Shown here one piece after another: positions 1-8,454 of a DNA stretch of 64,000 nt. This stretch comes from an uncultured Roseovarius sp. (GTDB lineage: Bacteria > Pseudomonadota > Alphaproteobacteria > Rhodobacterales > Rhodobacteraceae): assembly GCF_913057115.1 (NCBI RefSeq), contig NZ_CAJXNN010000008.1, positions 30,612 to 94,611 on the forward strand, given 5' to 3'. The position numbers were made by a program, and so were the translations under genes. Numbering within the stretch: position 1 is the first letter of the stretch; every line of letters begins with the position of its first letter. Below the pieces are notes generated by a model that did not search any database, was not told where the DNA came from, and was given only the letters and a program-made list of their open reading frames with translations.

Positions 1-117
1 ATCGCGGCTGGCGTTCTGGGGTTTGGGTTGGGGCACATAATCGGCGCAACGTGCCAGCGCGGCGCCGGCAAAGGCCACCGCCATGATCAGGGAGAGTAGG
101 ATCGCGCGCAGTGTCAT
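1..117 (-). CDS. Partial: PQQ-dehydrogenase-associated periplasmic binding protein (N-terminus only)
   Basis: Only the first 39 codons are in the window; the gene runs off the left edge. They encode a clear signal peptide (MTLRAILLSLIMAVAFAGAA, then LARC) followed by CADYVPQPKPQNASRD. The start lies 18 bases after the stop of the cytochrome c gene on the same strand, so the two are probably co-transcribed. In PQQ alcohol-oxidation clusters this position is usually held by the MxaJ/XoxJ-like family called quinoprotein-dehydrogenase-associated substrate-binding protein. The family call rests on context and a short N-terminus, so it is tentative; secretion is well supported. Confidence 0.5.
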   Translation of the reverse strand, partial: MTLRAILLSLIMAVAFAGAALARCADYVPQPKPQNASRD

Positions 118-135
118 GTGCCCCAGCCTGCCGCG

Positions 136-816
136 TTATTGCGCGGCAGACAAGCCGATGGTCAGTTGCTCGGCGGCCTGGGTCACTTGCGGGTCATCCC
201 CTTGCAACAGGATCGCCGCCCGCATCGCCACACTGTCGGCCACCGGCGCGCCCGAGGCGGTTTCGACCGCTTGCGCGATCTCGTCCAGCTCGGCGCGCAG
301 TGCCTCGACGTCGCCGCCATCGCCCATGGCGTCAAGCTCATCGCGAATCTCTTTCAGACGGTCTGCGTGATCGTCCAGCGCGCCATCGTCGGGGCGGGTT
401 TCGATATAGGTGCGGATTGCCCAGGCGGCCTTTTGGCCCAGAAGCTCACCAAAACCGGGCATCTTGGTGATGCCGTTTTGCGTATAGCCGTGGCGGAACC
501 GCTCAATATACCATTCGTCACCGTATTCTTCCGCCTCAAGATAGCGCACGTCGGGGGCCAAACCGCCTGATACCGCGCCCAAACCATGACAGCGCGCGCA
601 GTTCTGGTTGTAGCCCGAATCGCCAATTTCGATCGCCTTGGCCCAAACCTCTTCGCCCACCTTGTCGGCGCGATAGGGGTTTTCGATCAGCCATTCCTCA
701 CCCACGTCTGGCAGCGCGCTGGCGTCCACCGGTTGCGGGGCCGCGTCGCCATGGGCAAGGGCCATACCGCCCATCACGATCAATGCACTTGTGGTGCTCC
801 AAGTCTTCAAGGGCAT
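136..816 (-). CDS. c-type cytochrome, PedF-like (cytochrome c-550)
   Basis: A 226-residue exported monohaem cytochrome. An N-terminal hydrophobic segment precedes a single CARCH haem site near residue 75, and the sixth-ligand methionine is probably in KMPGFGELLG. The C-terminal 90 residues are charged and helical, rich in Asp, Glu and Ala. Cytochromes of this type take electrons from PQQ-dependent alcohol dehydrogenases in the periplasm. A strong ribosome site (GGAGGAGG) precedes the ATG. It is divergent from the binding-protein gene at 990 and leads into the partial binding-protein gene at 117. Its partner dehydrogenase is most likely the one at 6627. Confidence 0.85.
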   Translation of the reverse strand: MPLKTWSTTSALIVMGGMALAHGDAAPQPVDASALPDVGEEWLIENPYRADKVGEEVWAKAIEIGDSGYNQNCARCHGLGAVSGGLAPDVRYLEAEEYGDEWYIERFRHGYTQNGITKMPGFGELLGQKAAWAIRTYIETRPDDGALDDHADRLKEIRDELDAMGDGGDVEALRAELDEIAQAVETASGAPVADSVAMRAAILLQGDDPQVTQAAEQLTIGLSAAQ

Positions 817-881
817 GGGGTTCCTCCTCCGTCATGCGTTTGGCCCGGTTGTAGCGCAGCGCATCCGCGCCCCGATATGCG

Positions 882-947
882 ACCTTGGTTGAAGGTGGCG
901 GCAATCGGCCCGCAAAGGCACCAAGACCTTGGTCTAATACACCTTGG
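882..947. promoter_or_regulatory. Divergent intergenic region with three ACCTTGG copies
   Basis: Between divergent genes starting at 816 and 990, the heptamer ACCTTGG occurs at 882, 926 and 941; the first two extend to ACCTTGGT. The middle copy forms a dyad with the preceding CCAAG (921-925). Such clustering between divergent operons suggests binding sites for a shared regulator. No protein can be assigned from sequence alone. Confidence 0.35.
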
Positions 948-989
948 CGACCCCCCGCGCTTAACTGGCATGAACGGGAGGAGACACGC

Positions 990-2153
990 ATGTTACGAAA
1001 GCTGCTAACGCTGGCCGCCGCGGCCTTTGCCTTGCCTGCATGGGCCGAGGTGGCGCTGCCGGTGACCTACCTGAAGCTGGAGGTGCCGCGCCCGCCGGTT
1101 TTGTCGAATCTTGATCCTGTGCCGGATGATTTGGGCGAAGCGGGCGCGCAGCTTGGCCTTGCCGACAATCAGACCACCGGCAAATTCCTTGGCCATGACT
1201 ATAGCCTGACGGTGACCCGCGTGCCCGAAGGCGGTGATTGGCTGGCCGCCGCGCGCGCGGCGCTGGCCGAGTCGCCCTTCCTGATTCTCGATGCCCCCGC
1301 GCAGGCGCAACTGGAACTGGCCGATCTGCCCGAGGCGGAGGGTGCGGTGCTGTTCAATGCCACCGCCGCCGATGCCGCCCTGCGCGATGAGAGCTGCCGC
1401 GCCAACCTGCTGCATAGCCTGCCATCCGAGGCGATGCGCGCCGATGCGTTGATGCAATTTCTGGTCAAACGCCGCTGGACCGACCTTGTGATGATTGCGG
1501 GCGATCACCCCGGCGATAAGGCCTTTGCCGAGGCGATGCGCCGGTCGATCACCAAGTTCGGCCTGACGTTGAAGGCGGAGAAGACATGGGTATTTGACGC
1601 CGACATGCGCCGCAACGCCAGCCAAGAGGTGCCGCTTTTCACGCAAGACTTCGGTGATTACGACATGCTTCTGGTCGCCGACGAGTTGGGCGATTTCGGC
1701 CGCTACATCGCGTTCAACACTTGGCAAGCGCGGCCCGTGGCAGGCTCTGAAGGGTTGAAACCCGTGGCGTGGTCCTGGGTGGTCGAACAATGGGGCGCGG
1801 CGCAGATGCAGAATCGGTTCGAGGAGCTGGCAGGGCGCGATATGCGCTCGGAAGATTACGCAGCCTGGGCCGCGATCCGCAGCCTGGGCGAGGCCGTGAC
1901 CCGCACCCAAAGCGCCGATGCGGCCACCCTGCGCGCCTATATCCTGTCGGATGATTTTGAGCTGGCCGGTTTCAAAGGCCGCAAGATGAGTTTCCGCAAC
2001 TGGAACGGCCAATTGCGCCAGCCCATCCCGCTGGTCACCCCCCGCGCCGTGGTGGCCAAGGCCCCGCTTGAGGGGTTCCTGCATCAACGTACCGAATTGG
2101 ACACGCTTGGCATCGACCAAGGCGAAACCAAATGCACCGCTTTTCAGGAGTAA
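990..2153 (+). CDS. ABC substrate-binding protein of the PQQ alcohol-oxidation system
   Basis: A 387-residue periplasmic protein with signal peptide MLRKLLTLAAAAFALPAWA. It matches in style the branched-chain amino-acid-type binding proteins (type I periplasmic fold) that accompany PQQ-dependent alcohol dehydrogenases, the PedB-like family. The start at 990 is chosen because GGGAGGAG precedes it and the signal peptide begins there; an in-frame extension back to 885 has no such support. It is followed with almost no gap by the beta-propeller gene, then the ABC ATPase and permease, so the five genes to 5138 look like one operon. The ligand is unknown; in this family it is thought to be linked to the alcohol or its products. 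Confidence 0.8.
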   Translation: MLRKLLTLAAAAFALPAWAEVALPVTYLKLEVPRPPVLSNLDPVPDDLGEAGAQLGLADNQTTGKFLGHDYSLTVTRVPEGGDWLAAARAALAESPFLILDAPAQAQLELADLPEAEGAVLFNATAADAALRDESCRANLLHSLPSEAMRADALMQFLVKRRWTDLVMIAGDHPGDKAFAEAMRRSITKFGLTLKAEKTWVFDADMRRNASQEVPLFTQDFGDYDMLLVADELGDFGRYIAFNTWQARPVAGSEGLKPVAWSWVVEQWGAAQMQNRFEELAGRDMRSEDYAAWAAIRSLGEAVTRTQSADAATLRAYILSDDFELAGFKGRKMSFRNWNGQLRQPIPLVTPRAVVAKAPLEGFLHQRTELDTLGIDQGETKCTAFQE

Positions 2154-2158
2154 TGCCG

Positions 2159-3115
2159 ATGAAACATGCCCTCGCCCTTGCCGCCACGCTTTGCGCCGCG
2201 CCCGCGCTGGCCGATGAAATCTGGGTCAGCAACGAAAAGGACGACACCCTGTCGGTGATCGACATCGAAACGCTTGAGGTCGTCCGCACCATCGAGGTGG
2301 GCGAACGGCCGCGCGGCATCACCTTTTCCAAGGATTATTCAGTGCTTTACATCTGCGCCTCGGACAGTGACGCGGTGCAGGTGATGGACCCTGAGACTGG
2401 CGAGATTTTGCATGATCTGCCCTCGGGCGAAGACCCCGAACAATTCGTGCTGCACCCCAACAACCGGCATCTTTACATCGCCAATGAGGATGACGCGATT
2501 ACCACCGTGGTCGATACCGAAACGCGTGAGGTGATTGCCCAGATCGACGTAGGCATTGAACCCGAAGGCATGGCCGTGTCGCCCGATGGGAAAATCGCGA
2601 TCACCACCAGTGAGACCACCAATATGGCGCATTGGATCGACACCGAAACGCGCGAGCTGTTCGCCAATACGCTGGTCGATTCCCGCCCCCGCCATGCCGA
2701 GTTTATCAAAGGCGGGAGTGAGCTTTGGGTGAGTTCGGAAATCGGCGGGACGATCACCGTCTTTGACGTGGCGACTCAAGCCGAGAAGGCCAAGATCAAT
2801 TTCGACGTCAAAGGCGTACACCCCGACCGGGTGCAGCCGGTGGGATTCGAGTTTTCCGCCGAGGAGGCCACCGCCTTTGTCGCCCTTGGGCCATCCAACC
2901 ACGTCGCCGCCGTGAACCCCGAAACCTATGAGGTGGAGGAATACATCCTTGTCGGGCGGCGCGTCTGGCACATGGAGTTCAACGCCGACCGCTCGCTTTT
3001 GTTCACCACCAACGGGGTGTCGGGCGATGTGACCGTGATCGACGTGGCAAGCCGCGAGCCGGTGAAAACCATCAAGGTCGGGCGCTTTCCTTGGGGCGCG
3101 GCCTTCCGCCCGTAA
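2159..3115 (+). CDS. PQQ-catabolism-associated YVTN beta-propeller protein
   Basis: A 318-residue exported protein made of repeated blades. Each carries D..TLSVIDIETLEV-like or TVIDVASREPVKTI-like motifs typical of YVTN seven-bladed propellers. The signal peptide is MKHALALAATLCAAPALA. The start at 2159 is preferred over the ATG at 2153, because CAGGAG at 2145-2150 is correctly spaced only for the former. Proteins of this family are consistently found in PQQ alcohol dehydrogenase clusters, where their exact role is not settled. It lies between the binding-protein gene and the small exported protein at 3182. Confidence 0.85.
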   Translation: MKHALALAATLCAAPALADEIWVSNEKDDTLSVIDIETLEVVRTIEVGERPRGITFSKDYSVLYICASDSDAVQVMDPETGEILHDLPSGEDPEQFVLHPNNRHLYIANEDDAITTVVDTETREVIAQIDVGIEPEGMAVSPDGKIAITTSETTNMAHWIDTETRELFANTLVDSRPRHAEFIKGGSELWVSSEIGGTITVFDVATQAEKAKINFDVKGVHPDRVQPVGFEFSAEEATAFVALGPSNHVAAVNPETYEVEEYILVGRRVWHMEFNADRSLLFTTNGVSGDVTVIDVASREPVKTIKVGRFPWGAAFRP

Positions 3116-3129
3116 CGCCCTCATCTGAC

Positions 3130-3166
3130 ACCGACGCAATACCGACAAAATACCGACGTTCTACAG
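3130..3166 (+). repeat. 11-bp phased ACCGAC repeat ending in CTACAG (copy 1)
   Basis: ACCGAC occurs at 3130, 3141 and 3152, exactly 11 bp apart, and the last unit is followed after three bases by CTACAG. The same composite, in the same register and strand, recurs at 42528-42564. It lies just upstream of the ribosome site of the gene at 3182. Function is unknown; the helical spacing suggests protein binding or a dispersed repeat. Confidence 0.7.
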
Positions 3167-3181
3167 ACAGGAGAATTCACC

Positions 3182-3634
3182 ATGTTTCGCCCCCTTCTCA
3201 GCGCCACGATTTTCGCCCTTGCCCTGCCCGCCGCAGGCCTTGCCGATGACGATGATGACGGCCCCAGCTTTGGCATGGCTGGTATCTTGTCTTCGGGCAA
3301 TAAAGAAGACCTGCCGCCGGTGATCCTGTCCGCCGGGATGCCCCTGTCGGATGCGCCGTGGGAGTTGAAATCGGGCACTTATTACGAGTTTGAAATTCAG
3401 GGCGACGGAAGTCAGGAATTGGCCCTTGTGGGACCAGAGTTTTTCCGCGCCATCTGGATTGATGAAATGGTTGTCGAGGGGCTTGAGATCCGACCCCTGG
3501 GGTTGGATTCGGTTGAGTTTGACGAGGCGGGCGAGATGGAAATCGGCTTTGTCGCGATCAAGCCGGGCAGCTATTACATGAAAATCCCCGGCAGCACCGG
3601 GGAAACGCAGCGGTTGGAGATTACCATTAAGTGA
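3182..3634 (+). CDS. Small exported protein in the PQQ alcohol-oxidation operon, function unknown
   Basis: A 150-residue protein with signal peptide MFRPLLSATIFALALPAAGL. An acidic stretch (ADDDDDGPS) follows at the mature N-terminus, then a compact beta-rich region with no cysteine and no clear cofactor motif. I do not recognise a named family, though the fold could be cupredoxin-like without copper ligands. An AGGAG ribosome site precedes the ATG. Its stop overlaps the start of the ABC ATPase by four bases (GTGA), so translation is coupled. The context implies a periplasmic accessory role in alcohol oxidation; this is inference. Confidence 0.7.
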   Translation: MFRPLLSATIFALALPAAGLADDDDDGPSFGMAGILSSGNKEDLPPVILSAGMPLSDAPWELKSGTYYEFEIQGDGSQELALVGPEFFRAIWIDEMVVEGLEIRPLGLDSVEFDEAGEMEIGFVAIKPGSYYMKIPGSTGETQRLEITIK

Positions 3635-4350
3635 CAGGGCTTTACGTCCAGAACCTCAGCTATGCCTATGGCGCAAAACAGGCATTGCGGGATGTGACAT
3701 TCGGGGTCGAGCCGGGGCAGTTTTGTGCCCTGCTCGGCCCCAATGGCGCGGGCAAGTCGACGCTGTTTTCACTGCTGACGCGGCTCTTCACCACGTCACA
3801 GGGGCGTATCGAAGTGGCGGGGTATGACATGTCCCGACACCCCCGCGCGGCGCTGGCGCGGATGGGGGTGGTGTTCCAGCAACCAACGCTTGATCTGGAC
3901 CTGACGGTGCAGCGCAACCTGAGTTATTTCGCGGCGCTGCACGGGCTGTCCGGGCGGGACGCCGAAGCCCGGATTTCGGCGGCCCTTGAGCGGTTGAACA
4001 TGGCCGAACGCGCAGGCGAACGGGCGCGTGATTTGAACGGCGGCCACCGCCGCCGCCTTGAGATTGCCCGCTGCCTGATCCACGACCCGGCGGTCCTGTT
4101 GCTGGACGAACCCACCGTCGGGCTGGACGCCGCCGCCCGCCGCGCGATCACCGATCACGTGCATGACCTGTCGCGCGAGGATGGGCTGACCGTGCTTTGG
4201 GCCACGCATTTGACGGATGAAATTTCCGATAGGGATCAAGTGGTTATCCTGCATCAGGGGGAGGTTTTGAAAGACGCGCCCTGCTATGAGGTGACCCAAG
4301 GCGCGCCGTTGCAGGATGTATTCCTAAGCCTCACCGGGGCGCCCGCATGA
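3631..4350 (+). CDS. ABC transporter ATP-binding protein, PQQ alcohol system
   Basis: A 239-residue ATPase starting at GTG overlapping the previous stop. It shows Walker A GPNGAGKST, a modified signature LNGGHRRRLEIARC in place of LSGGQ, Walker B VLLLDEPTVGLD, and the switch histidine in ATHLTDE. It belongs to the ABC-2/DrrA-like class, which pairs with the permease encoded directly downstream (4-base overlap). In PQQ alcohol clusters this ATPase-permease pair is conserved and is presumed to move a metabolite or assembly factor across the inner membrane; the substrate is not known. Confidence 0.85.
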   Translation: MTGLYVQNLSYAYGAKQALRDVTFGVEPGQFCALLGPNGAGKSTLFSLLTRLFTTSQGRIEVAGYDMSRHPRAALARMGVVFQQPTLDLDLTVQRNLSYFAALHGLSGRDAEARISAALERLNMAERAGERARDLNGGHRRRLEIARCLIHDPAVLLLDEPTVGLDAAARRAITDHVHDLSREDGLTVLWATHLTDEISDRDQVVILHQGEVLKDAPCYEVTQGAPLQDVFLSLTGAPA

Positions 4351-5138
4351 AGGCCGCGCTGACTGCCCTGCGCGCGATCGTGATCCGCGAGGCGCTGCGC
4401 TTTGTGCGGCAACGGTCGCGCTTTGTCGCGGCGCTGGTGCGGCCCTTGGTCTGGCTGGTGGTCTTTGCCGCAGGGTTTCGCGCCGCCCTTGGCCTGTCGA
4501 TCACCCCGCCCTACCAGACCTATATCACCTATGAGATTTACATCGTGCCGGGGCTTTGTGGGATGATCTTGCTGTTCAATGGCATGCAAAGCTCCCTCAG
4601 TCTGGTTTATGACCGTGAGATGGGGTCGATGCGCCTGCTTTTGACAAGCCCCCTGCCCCGGTGGTGGCTCTTGATCTGTCGGCTGCTGGCCAGCACGGTG
4701 ATTTCGGTTTTGCAGGTCTATACCTTCCTGATTGTGGCGGCCTTGTACGGCATCGATTTTCCGCTGATGGGATACCTTTACGCCCTGCCCGCCCTGATCG
4801 TGGGGGGCGTGATGCTGGGCGCGCTTGGGCTGGCTTTGTCGTCGACCATCAAGCAGTTGGAGAACTTCGCAGGCGTGATGAACTTCGTGATCTTCCCGAT
4901 GTTCTTCCTGTCTTCGGCGCTTTATCCGCTTTGGAAAATGGCCGAAAGCTCGGTGCTTTTGCGTGATATTTGCGCGGCCAACCCTTTTACCGATGCGGTC
5001 GAGTTGATCCGCTTTGCGTTATACGGCGCGTTCAACGCGCCCGCCTTAGGGTGGACCGTTCTGGCCGGGGCGGTGTTCATCGGGCTGGCGCTTTGGGGGT
5101 ATGACCCGGCGCGGGGCATGAAACGGCAGAAGGGCTGA
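4347..5138 (+). CDS. ABC-2 type permease, PedC-like
   Basis: A 263-residue integral membrane protein with about six hydrophobic segments. It carries an ABC-2 permease layout: a cytoplasmic N-terminus rich in Arg, a central segment LPRWWLLICRLLASTVISVL, and a late segment with FPMFFLSSALYPLW typical of this family. It overlaps the ATPase by ATGA. The gene is the last of the operon that begins at 990. A CTACGACC octamer follows at 5145, suggesting that a new transcription unit starts there. Confidence 0.85.
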   Translation: MKAALTALRAIVIREALRFVRQRSRFVAALVRPLVWLVVFAAGFRAALGLSITPPYQTYITYEIYIVPGLCGMILLFNGMQSSLSLVYDREMGSMRLLLTSPLPRWWLLICRLLASTVISVLQVYTFLIVAALYGIDFPLMGYLYALPALIVGGVMLGALGLALSSTIKQLENFAGVMNFVIFPMFFLSSALYPLWKMAESSVLLRDICAANPFTDAVELIRFALYGAFNAPALGWTVLAGAVFIGLALWGYDPARGMKRQKG

Positions 5139-5144
5139 CCAAAC

Positions 5145-5152
5145 CTACGACC
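5145..5152 (+). promoter_or_regulatory. CTACGACC box upstream of the Sel1 protein gene
   Basis: Octamer CTACGACC located 67 bp before the start codon at 5212. Copies occur upstream of three other transcription units in the alcohol cluster (5778, 6511 and, with a final T, 8455). It is a plausible recognition element for the LuxR-type regulator at 8542. Confidence 0.45.
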
Positions 5153-5211
5153 ATGCGGGCGGTGAAATGCGCGGACCTTTGCGTTATGGTCCTGCACGGA
5201 GGAGGCCCAAG

Positions 5212-5760
5212 ATGTACCGTATCGCAACCGCGCTTTTGCTGACCAGCACCCTAGCCGTGACCGCCGAGACGCGCACGGTCGAGGATGATTACGGCACGCT
5301 GAACCCGCAAGACACCGGCTTTGGCCGGGTGATGAGCAATATCGACCAAGGCGTGGTGGATATGCCGACCTGTGCGACGGGCTATTACATCACCAAGTCG
5401 GGCCGCCACGGGGCCGCGCGGCAGTTGTTCGAAGCCTGCGCCGCCGCCGGATACACCGGGGCCATGACCTGGATGAGCCAGTTGGACAACAACGGGCTTG
5501 GGGGCGACTACAACCCCGATGCCGCCGCCGATTGGGACAAGCGCGCCGCCGATCTGGGCGACCCGGTGGGCAAGTTCAACTATGGGCTGGACCTGATGCG
5601 CGGCCATGGCGTGGCGCGCGACGAGGTATTGGGCCGCGCTTACGTGGATGCGGCGGCCAGGGATGGCCTGAAGATCGCCAAGCGCCTGCAAGGCGCGGGG
5701 TATGATCTGGATGAGGTCACGCCGGATGCGGACGATTGGAAATACGCGCCGCTTTTCTGA
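5212..5760 (+). CDS. Exported Sel1-like repeat protein
   Basis: A 182-residue protein starting at MYRIATALLLTSTLAV, with a GGAGGAGG ribosome site just before it; the longer in-frame start at 5167 lacks one. A signal peptide is followed by two to three Sel1-type helical repeats, for example the segment GKFNYGLDLMRGHGVARDE with the usual G-x-x-Y-x-x-G spacing. Sel1 repeats mediate protein-protein contacts. The position between the PQQ-associated ABC genes and a cytochrome suggests a periplasmic accessory role in alcohol oxidation; no enzymatic motif is visible. Confidence 0.75.
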   Translation: MYRIATALLLTSTLAVTAETRTVEDDYGTLNPQDTGFGRVMSNIDQGVVDMPTCATGYYITKSGRHGAARQLFEACAAAGYTGAMTWMSQLDNNGLGGDYNPDAAADWDKRAADLGDPVGKFNYGLDLMRGHGVARDEVLGRAYVDAAARDGLKIAKRLQGAGYDLDEVTPDADDWKYAPLF

Positions 5761-5777
5761 ACATCTGTCGTCAGAAA

Positions 5778-5785
5778 CTACGACC
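5778..5785 (+). promoter_or_regulatory. CTACGACC box upstream of cytochrome c gene
   Basis: Exact octamer CTACGACC lying 102 bp before the start at 5880. The stretch downstream contains the dyad CTTGACCTAGGTCAAG (5813-5828), which may be a second operator or part of the promoter. Confidence 0.45.
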
Positions 5786-5879
5786 AAAGGATGAGGCGCA
5801 AAGACTGCTGCGCTTGACCTAGGTCAAGCACGCCCGGGGACGCCACGCGGTAAAATGGGGCCCTATTTTGGAGGATCCC

Positions 5880-6296
5880 ATGAAACATGTCATTCACGCC
5901 CTGGGCCTTGCCCTTCTGGCCACTGGCACCGCCCCGGCCATGGCCGAAACCGCCTTTGACCAGATCAAGATCGAAGCGGGCGAAAAACTTTACGATGCCG
6001 AATGCCGCCGCTGCCACGCGCCGGATTCCGACCATGCAAGCTATGGCCCGCCGCTCAACAACGTGGTGGGGCGCGGGGCCGGAACCGTGGAAGGCTATGA
6101 TTACTCGATCGCGCTGGAAGCCTCGGGGATTGTCTGGACGCCTGCCGCCCTGCGCGCGTGGATGGAGGATAACGACGGTTTCATGCCCGGCACCAAGATG
6201 CGCCATGTGGGGATCGAAGACCGCACCGTGCAGGATTTCATCCTTGCCTATCTGGACAGCATCACCACGCAGGACAATTCCGAGATATCCGACTAA
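5880..6296 (+). CDS. Class I cytochrome c
   Basis: A 138-residue exported monohaem cytochrome. Signal peptide MKHVIHALGLALLATGTAP is followed by haem site CRRCH. A YGPPLNNVVGRGAGTVEG segment is typical of class I cytochromes c2/c-550, and the methionine ligand lies in GFMPGTKM. The start at 5880 follows GGAGG closely; an earlier in-frame ATG at 5868 is less well placed. It stands alone between the Sel1 gene and the alcohol dehydrogenase and is followed by a good terminator, so it is a single-gene unit. It is a likely electron acceptor for the dehydrogenase at 6627 or a link to the terminal oxidase. Confidence 0.88.
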   Translation: MKHVIHALGLALLATGTAPAMAETAFDQIKIEAGEKLYDAECRRCHAPDSDHASYGPPLNNVVGRGAGTVEGYDYSIALEASGIVWTPAALRAWMEDNDGFMPGTKMRHVGIEDRTVQDFILAYLDSITTQDNSEISD

Positions 6297-6316
6297 GGTC
6301 TAATAGCTTGGCCAAT

Positions 6317-6344
6317 GCCCGGTGCGTCCAAGGGCGCGCCGGGC
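6317..6344 (+). terminator. Rho-independent terminator after cytochrome c gene
   Basis: Stem GCCCGGTGCG (6317-6326) pairs with CGCGCCGGGC (6335-6344), with one G-T pair, and is followed by TTTTT. The rest of the 6297-6626 gap contains no ORF and holds the promoter region of the alcohol dehydrogenase. Confidence 0.8.
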
Positions 6345-6510
6345 TTTTTCATGCCTTAACCAAGCGTGATCGCCACCCAGGCTGCACCAGCGTAAGCCAT
6401 TGTCATGGCAAGTGAAATTCGCGTCACGCGCATAGGTTTACGCTGCATGGGCCAAAGCCTTTCCTTGGGTCGATATCACGTAGTGTACCTTGAAAAGGGT
6501 GAATGCCGCC

Positions 6511-6518
6511 CTACGACC
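6511..6518 (+). promoter_or_regulatory. CTACGACC box upstream of alcohol dehydrogenase
   Basis: Exact octamer CTACGACC 116 bp before the dehydrogenase start. The downstream stretch TGAATAATC (6550-6558) could serve as a -10 region. It is shared with other units of the cluster. Confidence 0.45.
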
Positions 6519-6626
6519 ATTGTTCAATTTCGCGGTTCATCAACGCCCTGAATAATCGCTCGTAGCCATAGCTCCGGCCTCGTCGGGGATTCGGGCTAAG
6601 AGGACAAAAGTCTAGGGAGGACACCT

Positions 6627-8393
6627 ATGAACCGGTTTATCATGGCCGCCGTGGCCGGGGTGCTGGCCACCAGCACGGCCCACGCGGACGTCACCGAAGA
6701 AGATCTGGCCAATGACCAGACCATCACGGATCAAATCGTGACCAACGGCATGGGGCGTCACCTGCAACGCTACAGCCCGCTCGACACGCTGAACAAAGAC
6801 AATGTTGACAAACTGATGCCCGCCTGGGCCTTCAGCCTTGGTGGCGAAAAGCAGCGCGGGCAGGAAACCCAGCCGCTGATTTACGACGGGATGATGTATA
6901 TCACCGGCTCGTATTCGCGGCTCTATGCCATCGACCTCAAAACCGGCAAGGAAGTCTGGCAATACGATGCCCGCCTGCCCGAAGGTATCCTGCCCTGCTG
7001 TGACGTGGTGAACCGTGGTGCTGCGATCTATGGCGACAAGATTTTCTTTGGCACGCTCGATGCACGGATCGTGGCGCTGGATTTGAAAACCGGCGATGTG
7101 GTCTGGCGTGACAAGATCGCCGATTACAAGGCGGGCTATTCCTATACCGCCGCGCCTTTGATCGTGGATGGCCTTGTGGTCACCGGCAACTCGGGCGGTG
7201 AGTTCGGGATCGTGGGTGAAGTTCAGGCGCGCGACGCCGACACCGGCGATATGGTCTGGACCCGCCCGGTGATCGAAGGGCACATGGGCACGCTCAATGG
7301 CGAAGAAAGCACCATGACCGGCACGCTGAATGCCACATGGCCGGGCGATATGTGGAAAACCGGTGGCGGGGCCACGTGGTTGGGCGGCTCTTACGACGCC
7401 GAAACCGATACGCTGGTCTTTGGTACCGGTAACCCGGCGCCTTGGAACAGCCACCTGCGCGGTGCGGGCAAACCCAGCGACGATGGCATGGGCGACAACC
7501 TTTACGCCGCCTCGCGTCTGGGCATCGACCCTGAGACCGGTGAGATCAAGTGGCACTTCCAAACCACCCCGCGCGAAGGCTGGGACTATGACGGCGTGAA
7601 CGAGGTCGTGGCCTATGAGGACCGCGAGGGCAACAAGCGCTACGCCACCGCCGACCGGAACGGCTATTTCTATGTGCTGAACCGTGAAGACGGGGCCTTC
7701 GTCAGTGCCGCGCCCTTCGTGAAGGATATCACCTGGGCCGAAGGCATCGACGAGACCGGCCGCCCGATCTTTGCCGAGGACAACCGCCCCGGCGACCCGG
7801 CGGAGGCCGCCGATGGCAAGAAGGGTGAGGTTGTCTTCTCGGCCCCCGGTTTCCTTGGTGGCAAGAACTGGATGCCGATGGCCTATTCGCAGCGCACCGG
7901 CAATTTCTATGTACCTTCGAACGAATGGGGCATGGATATCTGGAACGAGCCGATCACCTACAAGAAGGGTGCCGCCTATCTGGGCTCGGGCTTTACCATC
8001 AAGCCGATGTATGAAGACCATATCGGCAGCCTCAAAGCGATCGACCCCGACACCGGCGAATGGAAGTGGGAATACAAGAACGACGCGCCGCTTTGGTCGG
8101 GCGTCATGACCACGGCAGGCGGCCTTGTGTTCTTTGGCACGCCCGAGGGCGAGTTCATCGCGCTGGATGACGAGACCGGCGAGAAGCTGTGGTCGTTCCA
8201 GACCGGCTCGGGCATCGTGGGTCAGCCTGTGACATGGGAACAGGATGGTGAGCAATATGTCTCGGTCATCTCGGGCTGGGGCGGTGCTGTGCCGCTCTGG
8301 GGTGGCGAAGTGGCCAAAAAGGTGAACTACCTCAACCAAGGTGGCTTGCTCTGGACCTTCAAACTGCCCAAGGAGCTGGCCTCGGCCAACTGA
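6627..8393 (+). CDS. PQQ-dependent alcohol dehydrogenase, ExaA/PedH type, probably lanthanide-dependent
   Basis: A 588-residue periplasmic quinoprotein that oxidises primary alcohols to aldehydes and passes electrons to cytochrome c. Signal peptide [20 protein letters not shown]. The eight-bladed propeller W-motifs repeat along the chain (for example [27 protein letters not shown]). Vicinal Cys124-Cys125 ([10 protein letters not shown]), Glu192 (GGEFG), Asn269 (GTGNP) and Asp320 form the PQQ and metal site. Asp322 in WDYDG is the extra aspartate that distinguishes lanthanide enzymes from calcium enzymes, which have a small residue there. The [10 protein letters not shown] context resembles ExaA/PedE/PedH more than XoxF. 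Ribosome site GGGAGGA; strong terminator downstream. The actual substrate cannot be read from sequence. Confidence 0.9.
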   Translation: MNRFIMAAVAGVLATSTAHADVTEEDLANDQTITDQIVTNGMGRHLQRYSPLDTLNKDNVDKLMPAWAFSLGGEKQRGQETQPLIYDGMMYITGSYSRLYAIDLKTGKEVWQYDARLPEGILPCCDVVNRGAAIYGDKIFFGTLDARIVALDLKTGDVVWRDKIADYKAGYSYTAAPLIVDGLVVTGNSGGEFGIVGEVQARDADTGDMVWTRPVIEGHMGTLNGEESTMTGTLNATWPGDMWKTGGGATWLGGSYDAETDTLVFGTGNPAPWNSHLRGAGKPSDDGMGDNLYAASRLGIDPETGEIKWHFQTTPREGWDYDGVNEVVAYEDREGNKRYATADRNGYFYVLNREDGAFVSAAPFVKDITWAEGIDETGRPIFAEDNRPGDPAEAADGKKGEVVFSAPGFLGGKNWMPMAYSQRTGNFYVPSNEWGMDIWNEPITYKKGAAYLGSGFTIKPMYEDHIGSLKAIDPDTGEWKWEYKNDAPLWSGVMTTAGGLVFFGTPEGEFIALDDETGEKLWSFQTGSGIVGQPVTWEQDGEQYVSVISGWGGAVPLWGGEVAKKVNYLNQGGLLWTFKLPKELASAN

Positions 8394-8412
8394 TCCGCGT
8401 CACGCAGATTGC

Positions 8413-8439
8413 AAAGCCCCGCCGCTCCGGCGGGGCTTT
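8413..8439 (+). terminator. Strong hairpin terminator after alcohol dehydrogenase
   Basis: A perfect 12-bp stem AAAGCCCCGCCG (8413-8424) and CGGCGGGGCTTT (8428-8439) with a 3-base loop, followed by TCCTTTT. It ends the dehydrogenase transcript. Confidence 0.9.
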
Positions 8440-8454
8440 CCTTTTGCGCTACCT

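Noticed and set aside
885..2153. Longer start for the binding protein gene at 885
   Set aside because: The extension encodes a Pro/Arg-rich segment without family likeness, while 990 has a strong ribosome site and signal peptide.
6627..8393. Assignment of the quinoprotein as XoxF methanol dehydrogenase
   Set aside because: The [10 protein letters not shown] and [11 protein letters not shown] context and the neighbouring PedF-like cytochrome and ABC genes fit the ExaA/PedH alcohol dehydrogenases better than XoxF.
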